A program made the translations under genes and the position numbers. DNA of 37,612 nt, taken from positions 1 to 37,612 of the forward strand of contig AZLU01000314.1 in the NCBI GenBank assembly GCA_002224055.1, in the 5' to 3' direction. The stretch comes from Pezizomycotina sp. ARF18 (taxonomy: Eukaryota > Ascomycota). Of the stretch, positions 23,209-34,064 are shown one piece after another. Under the pieces are notes generated by a model. That model did not search any database and was not told the origin of the DNA. It saw nothing but the letters and a program-made list of their open reading frames with translations. Numbering within the stretch: position 1 is the first letter of the stretch; each line of letters opens with the position of its first letter.

Positions 23209-23729
23209 CTTGCTTTGCTGGTGCGGAGAAGTTGCCAGGTATATACGAAGGAGATTTGTGATTAGATAGGCAGCGCTTTCGTCCTTTGGAGTGATTTGAG
23301 AAGGCGAGACCGTATTGGTATCGGTAACGAAAGTGTTATTTCACTCCAGCTCCCAGGAACAAATATTGGATACAGATTTTATATCTAATTAGTGGAATAT
23401 TCCCCGCCTCCATGGCAATGGTCAATAAAAGGAGCGAAGGAGTTTTAAACAAGTATTTGGTATCTAAATAGGTATATATATAAATCACTTATATAAGTAT
23501 CTTCGAAGAACAACATACCAGACCTTTTCTCAGATGTTTCGAAAACTGAGCTATAGCAAAAATAAGGCAGTGTATTGAGCCAAGAAAATAACTGTTACCA
23601 ATTATATTATTAAGTACTTAGTATGTATAAGTATTTAAATTCCTTATACATTTTTGGGTACCTGAGCGCTTCAAAAAAAGGAAAAAAGAAAAGAAAAAAA
23701 AGACAAGAATGGAAAAAATATATGTAAGT

Positions 23730-23761
<32 letters not shown>

Positions 23762-24012
23762 TCAAATGAGTGATTTTTTGTGGGTGATATAAAATGATAA
23801 CGATTTAAAATATATCTACTCAACTCTGTGTAGTGGATACTCAACTCCTTATAATCAAATCTTAACTAACATCAAGGGCTCTTTTTTTCCCTCTCTTTTT
23901 TCCCTCTCTTCTTTTCCCTCGTTCTTTCATCGCCGCTTTCTCAATATTCAGGTTATCCTCACACAATATCTAGTAGTCGTTTAAAAGGGGGGGGAAAAAA
24001 ACGGAAGCGGAT
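23209..24012. promoter_or_regulatory. Divergent naa50/peroxiredoxin promoter region
   Basis: 800 bases between opposite start codons. The middle is AT-rich with an A24 run (23738-23761). The right end turns into a CT-rich leader (about 23880-23950) just before the peroxiredoxin start, as in many fungal promoters. No gene is seen. Confidence 0.6.
23738..23761. repeat. Poly-A tract, 24 bases
   Basis: Pure A run in the naa50/peroxiredoxin spacer. Confidence 0.95.
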
Positions 24013-24963
24013 ATGGGTCTTTCCACTGGCGACAACTTCCCTTCCGACGTTACCTTCTCGTGAGTCTCTCTCTATCTATACCGAGATTGAATACGATTTT
24101 CTATATAACTGCCCGAAAGTCCTATATTGCCGCTGTACCAACCCGGCTGAGTAACAATCCAATTGTGCAAAATTAAACAGCTACGTCCATATACTCCGGA
24201 GAAAGATGGCATCACCGCCTGTGGGATTCCTGTGAACTACAATGCCTCCAAAGAATGGACTGACAAGAAGGTTATTATAATTGGTGTGCCCGGCGCTTTT
24301 ACTCCTTCTTGCAGCGAACGTCATGTCCTGGAGTCATAGAAAATCTCCAAACTTTCAAAGACAAGGGGGTGGACATAATTGCAGTGATATCAGGTATAAA
24401 TATAGTGCTCTTAAAAGTCAAAAGTTTCCAGGAACCATCTGTAACACTTCGAAAACATGTGGCTGACGTATCCTACCTCGTCATTATTGTTCTATCTAGT
24501 TAATGGTATATATACCTTGATTCATATTCAGTTCGTCTAAATAATCGATCTAGATAATTACTTAACCAAAGGAAATATTAGACGGCTGGGTGATGAGTGC
24601 TTGGAGAAAGGCCTATGGGCTCAAGGATGAGATTGTGGCTTGACCTCCCTCTGGACATTTGTCGCTTTTATATGGATATATATAGCTTTTGTGACATTGG
24701 CGTTCTAATACAAGGGCATTAGCTCTTTCTCTCTGACTCGAACTCAAGTTCTCGCAACAACTCGGTTGGGTAAGCGGCGACAGGCCGATGCGCTTCGCTA
24801 TCATTTCGGACCATGGCGTCATAAAGTATGGAGATGTGGATGAGAAAGGAAAGCTCGAGGTGAGAGTAATATGCCTGAGAGATCTGCCGCTTTGCTCCTG
24901 AATGCCATACTAAAATTTCATCTACAGCGTTCTTCGGCGCAAACAGTTCTCTCTAAACTTTGA
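24013..24963 (+). CDS. PMP20-type peroxiredoxin with C-terminal SKL
   Basis: Five exons fit: 24013-24059, 24181-24393, 24582-24634, 24723-24859 and 24928-24963. With three single-base additions (CC at 24187, CC at 24327, AA at 24746) they total 489 bases, or 162 residues, close to the family's usual length. The product is a Prx5/PMP20-family thiol peroxidase that reduces hydroperoxides. Landmarks are [53 protein letters not shown] with the peroxidatic Cys in [25 protein letters not shown], and [20 protein letters not shown]. The last residues are [10 protein letters not shown], so it ends in the canonical peroxisomal signal SKL. That points to peroxisome matrix location, known for PMP20 proteins. 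The exon 2/3 junction reads ISDGWVM, slightly shorter than relatives, so a few residues or a splice choice there may be wrong. Confidence 0.9.
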
Positions 24964-26513
24964 GAGTCGACGAAACGAAGCAGCGTTGTGTGTTTCATCT
25001 GGAATGAACGTCCCTCATGTACATTTCGGTGGTTACCTACGGCGTCGTAGCGGGTTTCAAGCCGCAGGCAATTGCACTGGTATTCTATGCTCTTCAACAT
25101 CCCATGGATAAAAGTAATTTATCATATAGATGGCATATTGCATAAAATGTTAGACTGCCACAGCGAAGACTTTTTTTGCTAAGAGAAATTAAATAAAATC
25201 TGAGCCTAAACATTAACCTACATACGGATTAAGGTTCTTTCCGATTTATCGTTCCCTATCAAATCAGCGCTGCTCAAGCATATTATGAGATCTGATTAAA
25301 CATCTATGTATACGCAATGTCATTTGTCTACTGGGGTATCTACCTAGTATTTTATAGCCTTTCGGAGCGTGTTAAGGGAAAAAAGGAAGCAGTCGGCATG
25401 TCTTGATATACAGCACGAAGACTTTGCGATACGCAGAGGCACTCTTGGAAGGAAATTTTGGAATTTATCAGTGAAAATTTGAGTCTTGCAATTGTCCAAT
25501 TAAGGTCTTTCCGGGAGAGCTTGAGCAAGACTAAAATTTTGTTATAATTGCAATATGATTTGCCTCGTATCTGTTTTTCCCCTCCTTAATTAAATACTCT
25601 GTTATCTTTCTTCTTTTCTTCATCCACTTCATTTTGCGACTAAAGGAGAAACAGATGGATTTACAAAAACAATCTTCGCTCTCGCTAATTGGTAAGGTTC
25701 TTGAATAGAGTTAATAGAATATAAAGTGAGATGCGGATTTAGATGGTGAAGAGAAAGACCAGCCATCTACTACTAACGAGGCAACGATAGCGTGGATGCA
25801 CATGGATAACTTCATTCGATATCTGAAGATACCTCTGGCCACTTAGAAAAAAAAAAAAGCCGAAAGCGCACCATATATAAGCATAGGGAACTAACATAAG
25901 AATAGTCTATATTAAGCAAGAACAATAGACCTCGCCTCACCCGTCCTATATCTCAAGAGCGATGTAACTTGCTCATATATGATTGACAGCTTTTGTTAGA
26001 TGGACAATATGATGCCTATCAGATACTTTCGAGAGGCATGTAGCTGAGTGACTGGACATTGAAACATAATCAAATCAAATCAGATCAAGTCAAGTCAAAT
26101 CAAATCAATCTAGTTAGTAGATAAATTCGAAGTCCATCAGCAATAAAACATCAGTATATAACCTCCCTACTTGATGTTCAGATTAATATGATACGGCAAA
26201 GAAATTATTCAAAGCGAGGGATATCAATAGATAGCCAATAAAATAATAAACCTGGCAATAAAGGAGAGATGCTGGTGAGTGCAGGATTGAGCATCGCACA
26301 GCATTTGTTAAAATTTCAAATATTGGTCAAGAAGGTAAAAAAGATAAAGAATAGAGAAACCTGCTAAAATCCAGAAGCAAATATCTCTTATTTGAAGCGT
26401 AGAAAAACTTCAATGGAACTGACCCACGCATGGCTAGTAGTTGAGAGTTAAGCATGTTCGTTTCATTTGTGACCAGTCTGGTTGAGGAGTGAAGGAAATA
26501 GATGGCCACGGGC
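24964..26513. other. Convergent intergenic region
   Basis: 1.55 kb between the 3' ends of the peroxiredoxin and Rax1-like genes. It holds an imperfect pentanucleotide repeat (26070-26108) and an A12 run near 25847. No coding family was recognised on either strand. Confidence 0.55.
26070..26108. repeat. Imperfect (TCAAA)n pentanucleotide repeat
   Basis: About eight units of TCAAA/TCAAG/TCAGA type, too degenerate to be a recent microsatellite. Confidence 0.85.
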
Positions 26514-28117
26514 CTAATAGAGATTTCCTTTTGGGAGAGCAACGAAGATACCGACGATTATAGCAGTTATAATCGTTGCGCCGAGGAAACTTTGAAGAAA
26601 AATGATATCTTGTATCTGCCTCAGTGCAGGCTCTTGAATCCAAGTTTGCTTAAAAAAATAATAATAAAAAAGATAGCAAATTAGTGATAAATTCGCCCGG
26701 AACAGCACCCAAGCAAGTGTGAATATAACACATAACACTCACCCTATCAAAAACCTTCCGAATTATGTTCCTCTTTTGATACTTGATGACCCAAGGCTCA
26801 CTTTCGTAGCTATTGTTGAGGAATTGATGCTTTCCAGAGAATGTTTCTTCACTTCGAGATCAGAATTCGAGCACGAAGCATCGGTTTCTGATGACGGGAA
26901 GAGTTCCCAAGGATGGAGGTGCCGTGCATGCAGGCCGTGTAGAACCACACACTACATATTGAAGGCGAAAGAAGATATGTAGATTAGCTAATGTTCCGTT
27001 ATATAGAGGGGAAAAAATAGTGAAAGGGTTGGAAGGGTCCACTTTTCTCTCTTTCTCTCTCTATTGCAAAAGCTACATCTTTTGCGCTATGAAAAGTGAT
27101 CTTACCATTCCCTTCCAAGCGACTATCAAGGTTGATATACCCATGAGCAAGCCCAAACTGGCCAGGACCCTCCATGCTCTATTGGCTCCACTAAGAGTGG
27201 TAGCACACCGGCTAGCAAACCTAATAGGATGGTGGAGACTCCAAGCCCCTTGCGAAGAGTACTCGCGGTCGGTTCCCGTTGTAAATTGACCAACGGACAA
27301 AGTTTGGATGAGATTGGCATCGTAGAGACCACTCAGTTGAGTTTCTTAGTATATAAAACGCAGAAGGGTGCGTCGTATTTTCAAGCGCGTGGAGCACGGT
27401 GGCTCGGTCTCTAGACGATATGTTGAGTTCTCTTGGTGAACCGTCTGCTATATATAGGGCTATCACTCTAGCTACCTCGTCACGGAAGGGCTGGACAGTA
27501 ACTGGATAGAGCTCAAGGAAAGAACACGTTAGATCCTAGGAGACAACCGATTGTTGATGACGATCTAAACCTAAAGAAGTGTTCTTTCGGAGTTTTGGGA
27601 CATTCTCACATGGTTGCCATTTGAGGTCAACCCCGACAAAGGCGTCCTTTGCTGTAGCTTTATAATTGCCAGGCATCTTGTCTCCGTATGACAATTCGGA
27701 ACCTACCAATGTGGGCGAAGCAAGGCTTCCATTTTCTTGGCTTGTACAAGGTGTCCGCGGCGGGGTATCGAAAGGGTTATATCCGCTGTGCCCTTTACCA
27801 ATCATGTTAACAGCTGGGGCTATGTAGGTCGACTCTTTGAAAATCTCCTTCGCGACTCCAGGTATTCTGCTCGAATCCATGGACAGAACCATGGGTTCTT
27901 CAGAGTTAAAGCGAATCCCATTTCCTTCGTCCATTCTGGAGAAAGTGCTTTGTCTGCACTGCTGAGCTCTCCGAATCTCTTCTCGTAATCCTTGAACCAC
28001 AACCAGAACTAGAGATTTTCTGCGGCATGCTCAATGTATAAGAGGTAGCTCATGAAGTCTCGCACCGTACAAGGCTGAAAGTACACCAATCGTCAGAGTT
28101 CCAGCAACATATATCAG

Positions 28118-28149
<32 letters not shown>

Positions 28150-28485
28150 AGGAGTATTCAAGTTGGAGCGAGGGAAGGAGAAGTACCCTCTCATAACTCT
28201 TTTTATAAATTTGATGATACAAATAAGGCTATATAGATCGTGTTCCGGGGAAATAAAAATCGAATAGGCTGGAATTTGAAGGGAAGCTCACCGGACAAGT
28301 TCCGTTGTCAATAATCTTTTCGAATGATAGACTGTCAGGAATACCGGCAATTTGAACTCTTTCTGGGGTTCCTCGGGAGTCTGGTGAACTAACGAAGAAA
28401 TATCCTCCTGCAACTCTTGAGAGCCACCGTTGGGTGCAAACGCACGGGCTACCTTCCGTGGTCGACGATATAGCAGATTTACCAT
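26514..28485 (-). CDS. rax1: Rax1/RgsB-type RGS-domain membrane protein; frameshifts and one TAG
   Basis: Members of this family have an RGS domain followed by membrane segments; Rax1 directs bud-site or polarity choice in yeast, and RgsB affects growth in Aspergillus. Exon 1 is 28485-28292 and exon 2 starts at 28074 (PPCTVRDFMSYLLYIEHAAE). RGS landmarks follow: WFKDYEKRFGELSSADKAL, YPVTVQPFRDEVARVIALYI, ADGSPRELNI, then HPNFVRWSIYNGNRPRVLFA. Membrane segments are GVSTILLGLLAGV and LASLGLLMGISTLIVAWKGM. Exon 26951-26743 begins CVVLHGLHARHLHPWELFP and ends IIRKVFDR. The last exon (26648-26514) reads WIQEPALRQIQDIIFLQSFL and ends AIIVGIFVALPKGNLY. Several frameshifts (for example a G run near 27241) break the frame, and a TAG at 28009-28011 sits where family members have Gln (AENL-stop-FWLW). 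Family identity is strong; whether the gene is alive is open. Confidence 0.85.
28118..28147. repeat. Poly-A tract (30 bases) in the first intron of the Rax1-like gene
   Basis: Pure A30 on the plus strand, hence U30 in the pre-mRNA. It lies within intron 28291-28075, ending about 40 bases before the acceptor, where it can serve as a very long polypyrimidine tract. Confidence 0.92.
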
Positions 28486-28514
28486 TTTGGCTAGTCGATG
28501 AAAGATGACGGGTT

Positions 28515-28712
28515 ATGAGATGGCTTGATTTGACTCTCCTGTTCCTTTTGCTTTTAGATGTTCTTCTCCTGGCAAATTCAATTCCAAGTGGTTTTGAATT
28601 GAATACTTATTTTGCGCCGAGAGATAGAGAGGAAGAGGAAAGAAAACTGTTGTATACTAGGGTTGATTTACGCCGTCCAGGAAAGGATACAGAGAAGTCG
28701 CTTTCGAAGTGA
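28515..28712 (+). CDS. Possible small secreted peptide (weak)
   Basis: A 65-codon ORF that starts MRWLDLTLLFLLLLDVLLLA, a textbook-looking signal peptide, followed by a charged tail rich in Glu, Arg and Lys (DREEEERKLLYTRVDLRRPG) with no cysteines. It begins only 30 bases from the opposite-strand Rax1-like start codon, so it would share that gene's leader region. A hydrophobic run can arise by chance from CT-rich promoter DNA, so confidence is low. Confidence 0.15.
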   Translation: MRWLDLTLLFLLLLDVLLLANSIPSGFELNTYFAPRDREEEERKLLYTRVDLRRPGKDTEKSLSK

Positions 28713-28771
28713 TAATAATATATCCTCCTATGTATTTGAAGAATATTGATAACGTATATATAAGTGTATAT

Positions 28772-28773
<2 letters not shown>

Positions 28774-28820
<47 letters not shown>

Positions 28821-28831
28821 AGGTGTGTGTG
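28774..28831. repeat. Compound (TA)n-(GA)n-(GT)n microsatellite
   Basis: About sixteen TA units, then seven GA units, then four to five GT units in direct succession. Confidence 0.93.
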
Positions 28832-29859
28832 TATGTGTTTTTTTGTGTATTTCTATCTGGTACTTTTTCTTTTTTGGTCGGAAGGGGGTGAGCGGATTTG
28901 ATAGCACCTTTAAATACTTAAAATACTCCTTATTCAAAAGCGGCATAGCAAATCTACATCGTAGACGACAGGAGCGCACGTAGGTGGTACAAACCTGCTG
29001 CTGGTACTACTACTTATATACCTAGGTACTTAGGTAAGTGTATGTTCTCGCTCAAAATAAAATATCTCCCTTTCTTTCTTACTCTCTTTGCCCTTTTTTT
29101 TGATATTTTTTAATATATATATATATATAAGTATATAAGCATGTATGTATATTTATTTCTTATTCATCTTTTTTTTCTTAGTTTATATTTTTTTTTTTCG
29201 CAGATAACTTAGTCTTTCCCCCCATCTCCCTCCCTCCGCCTCTGTCTCTCATTTTCAATTTGTGTTTCTAGAAATGTTCAACATGCGTTTTTTTTTCCCT
29301 ACGTTTTTATTACTACTTTATACACTTACTCTTATCTCCAACAAGTCCAGAAATTATTCCCTCTAATTAATGGCTACAATGGTGCCCGTCGGGTGCTTGC
29401 CCAGTATGCCCATTCCTTTTTTGTGGTGTGAAGCAGCCTTACTTGGCCTCGAGCACTCACATTGATATAATGACCTTGGGACTTGAGGAAAAGAAAAAGA
29501 AAGAAAAAATATCGCAAAGTTGTAAGTAATTGAATTGTATAAGTACAATACTACTACGTATTTCGGTGTAACCCGGGTGCAAATTGTACTTAATTCAAAT
29601 AACAATGCAGGCTTTTTTTTCTTTAGTGTACTTACATAGAAAAGAATTACTGGGAGAGAGAAAAAAAAAGCCTAATTTTCCTTGTACGGAGGCGGATCTA
29701 TGAGAAAATAAAATTCTGGAAGTAACTTGGTAACTTACAGATGATTCCGGCAAAAAGGAAAAAGAAGGCAAATTAAGGTAAGCTTGTAATGGAGAAACTT
29801 TTATAAACGGTTAAATGAACAATAATTTCGAGAGGCTTTCCGATGTTAATCTATAGGGG

Positions 29860-30075
29860 AAATGCCCGCGGAAAAAAAGAAGAAAAAAGAAGAGTGGCCG
29901 CGGGGGTACCTGCTCGCAGGCGTGTCACGATCGACCAGGCGCGCCTGTCGCCACAACCGTTGTTATCGGCCTCTGTTTCTACTTCCAAAATCGCGGAAAT
30001 ACCTTCTTATCCAGAACCCCCTGTTTTCTTTTATCCCCGTTCTTCGGAGTATCTCTCCTTCTTAGGCTGGTGAGT
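29860..30075 (+). other. GC-rich island with palindromes and a splice-donor-like end
   Basis: In an AT-rich desert this segment has an inverted repeat CCCGCGG (29865-29871) / CCGCGGG (29898-29904) and a perfect 12-base palindrome CAGGCGCGCCTG (29936-29947). It then shows protein-like codon use on the plus strand (SKIAEIPSYPEPPVFFYP) and a consensus donor GTGAGT at 30070. It could be a first exon or a promoter island of an unrecognised or decayed gene. No family match was recognised. Confidence 0.25.
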
Positions 30076-30517
30076 TTCAATTATCCTTATTAGATTTAAT
30101 TTAAATGGAGGTGATAGCATATAATACCAGGCGCCTAAGGCAAAACCGATAACATGAATCATCTCTCTAGAATAATGACTTAATAGCCTGGACGCTTCTT
30201 CTATAGCTGAGTAAAGAATTTAATTTTTTTTTTTTTCTCGCCTAGGCTGTAGGCGCTGTGACGGAGAGCTAACGGAAAACCCGAGCCTGTTACCTGTTAC
30301 TTATATAGATTTTCCCCCCTTCGCAGCTATATACTAGAAGTACTTTTAGGTACGTATGTGCGCATTTTATTATAATGTAATCCTTTGTTTAAATTCCTTA
30401 GGTGTTCCGGCTCCTACTTAGATAATAGAATCAATTGTCAATTGAGAGAAGGCATGGCGGGGCGGCTTTGAGGTATTTTTTTTTTTTTTTCGTATTTTTA
30501 ACTAGAGGATCCTGTCT

Positions 30518-30519
30518 TG

Positions 30520-30551
<32 letters not shown>

Positions 30552-30553
30552 GG
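30518..30553. repeat. (TTG)n-(GTG)n microsatellite
   Basis: About seven TTG units passing directly into about five GTG units. Confidence 0.92.
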
Positions 30554-31635
30554 CTTGTAGGCCTCTCGCCTTTTATTTCTTAGATGTTATTGTTATATCG
30601 AAGAAAGAGGGGGAAATGATATGGTCCCTTCAAATATTACAAAAAAAAAAAAAAAAGCAAGTTGCTCTTTCAGGATGATGAAATCGGTACTGAAAAGACC
30701 CTTAGAAACTTGTGCACCACTCTGGAGACATATTAATATTCTCCCCTGGTAAATTTTGCTTACGGACCCTTTAAGCTTCTCTCCCTCTCTGTTGTTTTCT
30801 TTTTTTCTTCTTCTTTTGGTTGTCACGTTGTGTCGGGTTGCGTGAAAAGGATAGATCGGTTCCAAGAAGCGGGGCGATCGATAGCTTATCCGAATATCGG
30901 TCTCGATTCAAATATTGATAAGGGAGGCACAGAACCAGACTATTATTATACTCTCCCCTTTTTATATATATGCTATTATTTTCTCTGCACTGGCTATATA
31001 TACTCAGTATGTCTCCTAGTTATATATTATCGCGCTTTTCTTGTGGTAATTATATTATTTGATTTTATATATATATGTTTCTGTTACGAAAAAGTAAGAA
31101 CTACCATGTACCAGCAAGGAGGTACTTATCTTCAAACAGAAACTGATCGTTTCTTGGCTGTGTAACATTCGTGCGTGCTGTTTTACTTATATCAGCGTGC
31201 CATTTATAATTAAACAGTCCTTTCGCAAGATCAATAGAAAGTTTGATGTCGTTTTTAGTATATAACCCTTTATAGAGGTAGTCTTTCGAAACAAAATAAA
31301 TAATAATGACAAAAAAAAATTAGAGGTCCTATTATAGACATATCATGAAAGAAAAGAAAAGGCCGTTATTCCGCACTGTGGTTCGCAGTGTGTCATGATG
31401 GCCAAAGCATTCTTGATATAGACGCTATATATAAACTTATTTCTTGGTCTCAAAATCCTATTTATTTATAAGGAGTAAGAATAAATGTTTTTTAACCTCG
31501 GGCTATCAACTTAACATGGACGAGCCCATACGGGGTGTCGGTGTAGATCGAGTATAGTTGACGAAACTGACCGATATCAATAGATTGAAAAATTCGGGTA
31601 CTTTCTGTTAGTTATATAAATAACCTTTACAGAAT

Positions 31636-31654
31636 AAAAAAAAAAATTTTTTTT
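31636..31654. repeat. A11T8 self-complementary tract
   Basis: An A run directly joined to a T run, one of seven such tracts in the window. Confidence 0.92.
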
Positions 31655-32530
31655 GAAAAGACCGATAATGAGACATGTCACTGATATCTCTTCTTCCCTT
31701 TCCTCCAATATGTACGCAAGGTGTGCTTATTATGCGCAGGAGATGGATTATTTTGTTATATATTAAAATGATTCTGTGAATTTATTAAGTGTAAAGCAAA
31801 ACGAGCCCAGTAAAATCTTCAAACAGTACTCGCACCTTTTAGTTTTCTGACAAAAAGCAAAAACAAGACTAAAGCGAAAAGAAGAAAAAAATATGGCTAT
31901 AAAAGCTACGAGGCACAACCTACAGGGCGTTCGAAAGAAACTCGATACATTTAAATAATCGTTAATGGAAAGAAGCTCGCAACAAGATGTACAATCAATA
32001 TCCTTCGTTATCATTCTCAAATCTAGAGGTAATCCCCGCCTAAGCATCAGAATAGGGAGAGCATCTGGGAAATGAAACCCTCTTCGTTCGGAATGGACCA
32101 AATCAATGACAAAATTAAGAGAATATGAGAAGAAACGGAACGAGTTGAGAGAGGGAAAAAACCTAACGCTCCGCAGACGTGCCTTTGAAAAAACCAAGAG
32201 AACCGTCGCTTGGTATAAATAACTGGCAAGAACATAATTTGAAAGCCATCGAGATAGCCTTAAACGTGAACACGAACAAATGTTTGTGAGTTACGTTGAA
32301 AAGAAAAGTGGCGAAAGATATTACATTTAAGATTTGAGGAAAAGAAAGAAAAGAAAGAAAAGAGGAAGAAGGGTTGCAATAAGAGTAGTCAAGGAGAAAA
32401 AAAATCCGATAATCAACCCTAGAAACCTTACCCTATCTCGAAATTATCTCTATCCTCCAGAGGTCGATGAAGAAAAAAAGAGGGGTAAATCCATAGCTCA
32501 GAATGTGAAACAGGAAGGGTGTCCAGCGCA

Positions 32531-32548
32531 GACCGTACACGTACGGTC
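32531..32548. promoter_or_regulatory. Perfect dyad containing CCG-N8-CGG
   Basis: GACCGTAC and GTACGGTC form exact 8-base inverted arms around a 2-base centre. Within them lie outward-facing CCG and CGG triplets, the arrangement bound by dimeric Zn2Cys6 regulators. The nearest gene, 1.5 kb away, encodes such a regulator. The function is an inference. Confidence 0.3.
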
Positions 32549-33729
32549 GTATAGTTGAAGTTACCAAATATTTCCTAGTTATTGGACAAGACCACTGAAG
32601 CCATATCCGAGCGGAAACTTCCATCTTCCAAAAAAAAAAAAAAAAAAACCATGCCCTTTTCTGTTCATACCCCAAGCTGGGGAGACGAGAAGAATATAGA
32701 ATGAGCAAGGGTGGCAAGAGGTAGGAAGATTATAAAGGAGAAAATAAGAAGCCGGGAGTAGATAAATGAAAGATATTAATCATTAAATGTGGATATATTA
32801 GAAAGCATATGCAAAGCGCAGATCCGGTAACGACAGTGGATATATCCATCCCAAACTGAAACAAAACCATAAATTAAAAGTGAGGGAGAACAAAGGGAAA
32901 TCAGAAAAGGACAATTTTTTTTTTGAAAGACCGCAACCGTAAACTTTATATATCGAATACGTAACCGATTCAAAACGAATACACCGAGCGAGGAAAAAGC
33001 TATAGTAAACAACAACCGAAATGGAACCGCACCGTTAGAGAAAATGAGACGCATGCGAAAAAAGAAGATAAAGGCAGAGTCGCAGAAGGACAGAGACAAG
33101 GAGATCCAGTATCAGCGAAAAGAAATTAAAGTAGAAATACAATACAAACAGGGATTAATGGGAAAGATGCCAGAGAAGACCTTCGTTGTAAATGCCCACT
33201 TGAAAAGAAATGCAGAAATAGGACAAGAATAGGCGAATGGGAATGTTTGAACATGAAATTGGAAAGCGCTCCTGGGCAAAGAGGTTACAAGTGTTTCCAC
33301 GAATATTACACATCAAAGCCGGTGTACGTAGCGGGGGAAAGGGTAACACAAGTATAAAACCTGATATACCAGAGAACTTTAGTTTAAACAAAGAGGGAAA
33401 CAAAGGAAACGACGAGGGACATGGAATATCTGAAGAGACTCGGGTAATTGATATAATTGGCTAGTACCGTGAAATTTACAGGCCAAATAACCTCCGCCCG
33501 AGTTGAAAGAGTCAACTTCCGATAGGTGATAGTGAACGAAAGGCTGGTAAGGAGGAACGTTCTTCGTTCGTAGCCGGCCTCGACTTGATTGAGATAAATA
33601 AATGGCGTTCTCTGGTAAGAGTGCCATTTTGTTTCGCCGTTTCTAGTTTTCTTTCCAGGGAAAATGCGGCGTTGCGTCGTGATCGACGCCACCAGCGGAT
33701 CAATAACAATAGCAAAATAATAATTGCAC

Positions 33730-33730
<1 letters not shown>

Positions 33731-33760
<30 letters not shown>
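33731..33760. repeat. (AAT)n microsatellite
   Basis: Ten AAT units. Confidence 0.95.
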
Positions 33761-33761
<1 letters not shown>

Positions 33762-34064
33762 GCCGGTAATTGTTCAATCTGAGGCCGGCAAATTTGTAAT
33801 AAAGTGTAACTGTGATAACCGGCAGAGATAATATAAGTCAGGATTAAAGGTTTTCAGAAAGGGAAATGATTTTCTTTCGAAGGAAGATGAAAATAATGTA
33901 TTGGGGGGGGGTTGATATATCCGCACAGGATCCTATGATCGAGTGCGGACAGCCTGATAAATCCATCGTCGACGAATCTTGGAGATTCTCAACTAGACAG
34001 AAACCAGGTGCCTGTATCCGAGGACTAATAGCTGTCCAGGATTAGGGTTTCCAGGTCAAAGAAC

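Larger units (their letters stand above)
28486..34064. other. 5.6-kb region without a recognisable gene
   Basis: The left part contains the Rax1-like gene's promoter and a compound TA/GA/GT microsatellite (28774-28831). A short GC-rich island with palindromes lies at 29860-30075. Next come a TTG/GTG microsatellite (30518-30553), an A11T8 tract (31636-31654), and a strongly purine-rich plus strand from about 32300 to 33650. A perfect dyad sits at 32531-32548 and an AAT repeat at 33731-33760. Open frames are short, biased in composition and without family resemblance. I see no transposon remnants. Confidence 0.5.

Noticed and set aside
31763-33715. Several overlapping minus-strand frames rich in Phe, Ser and Leu
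   Set aside because: Their composition follows directly from a pyrimidine-rich strand; no motif or family resemblance.
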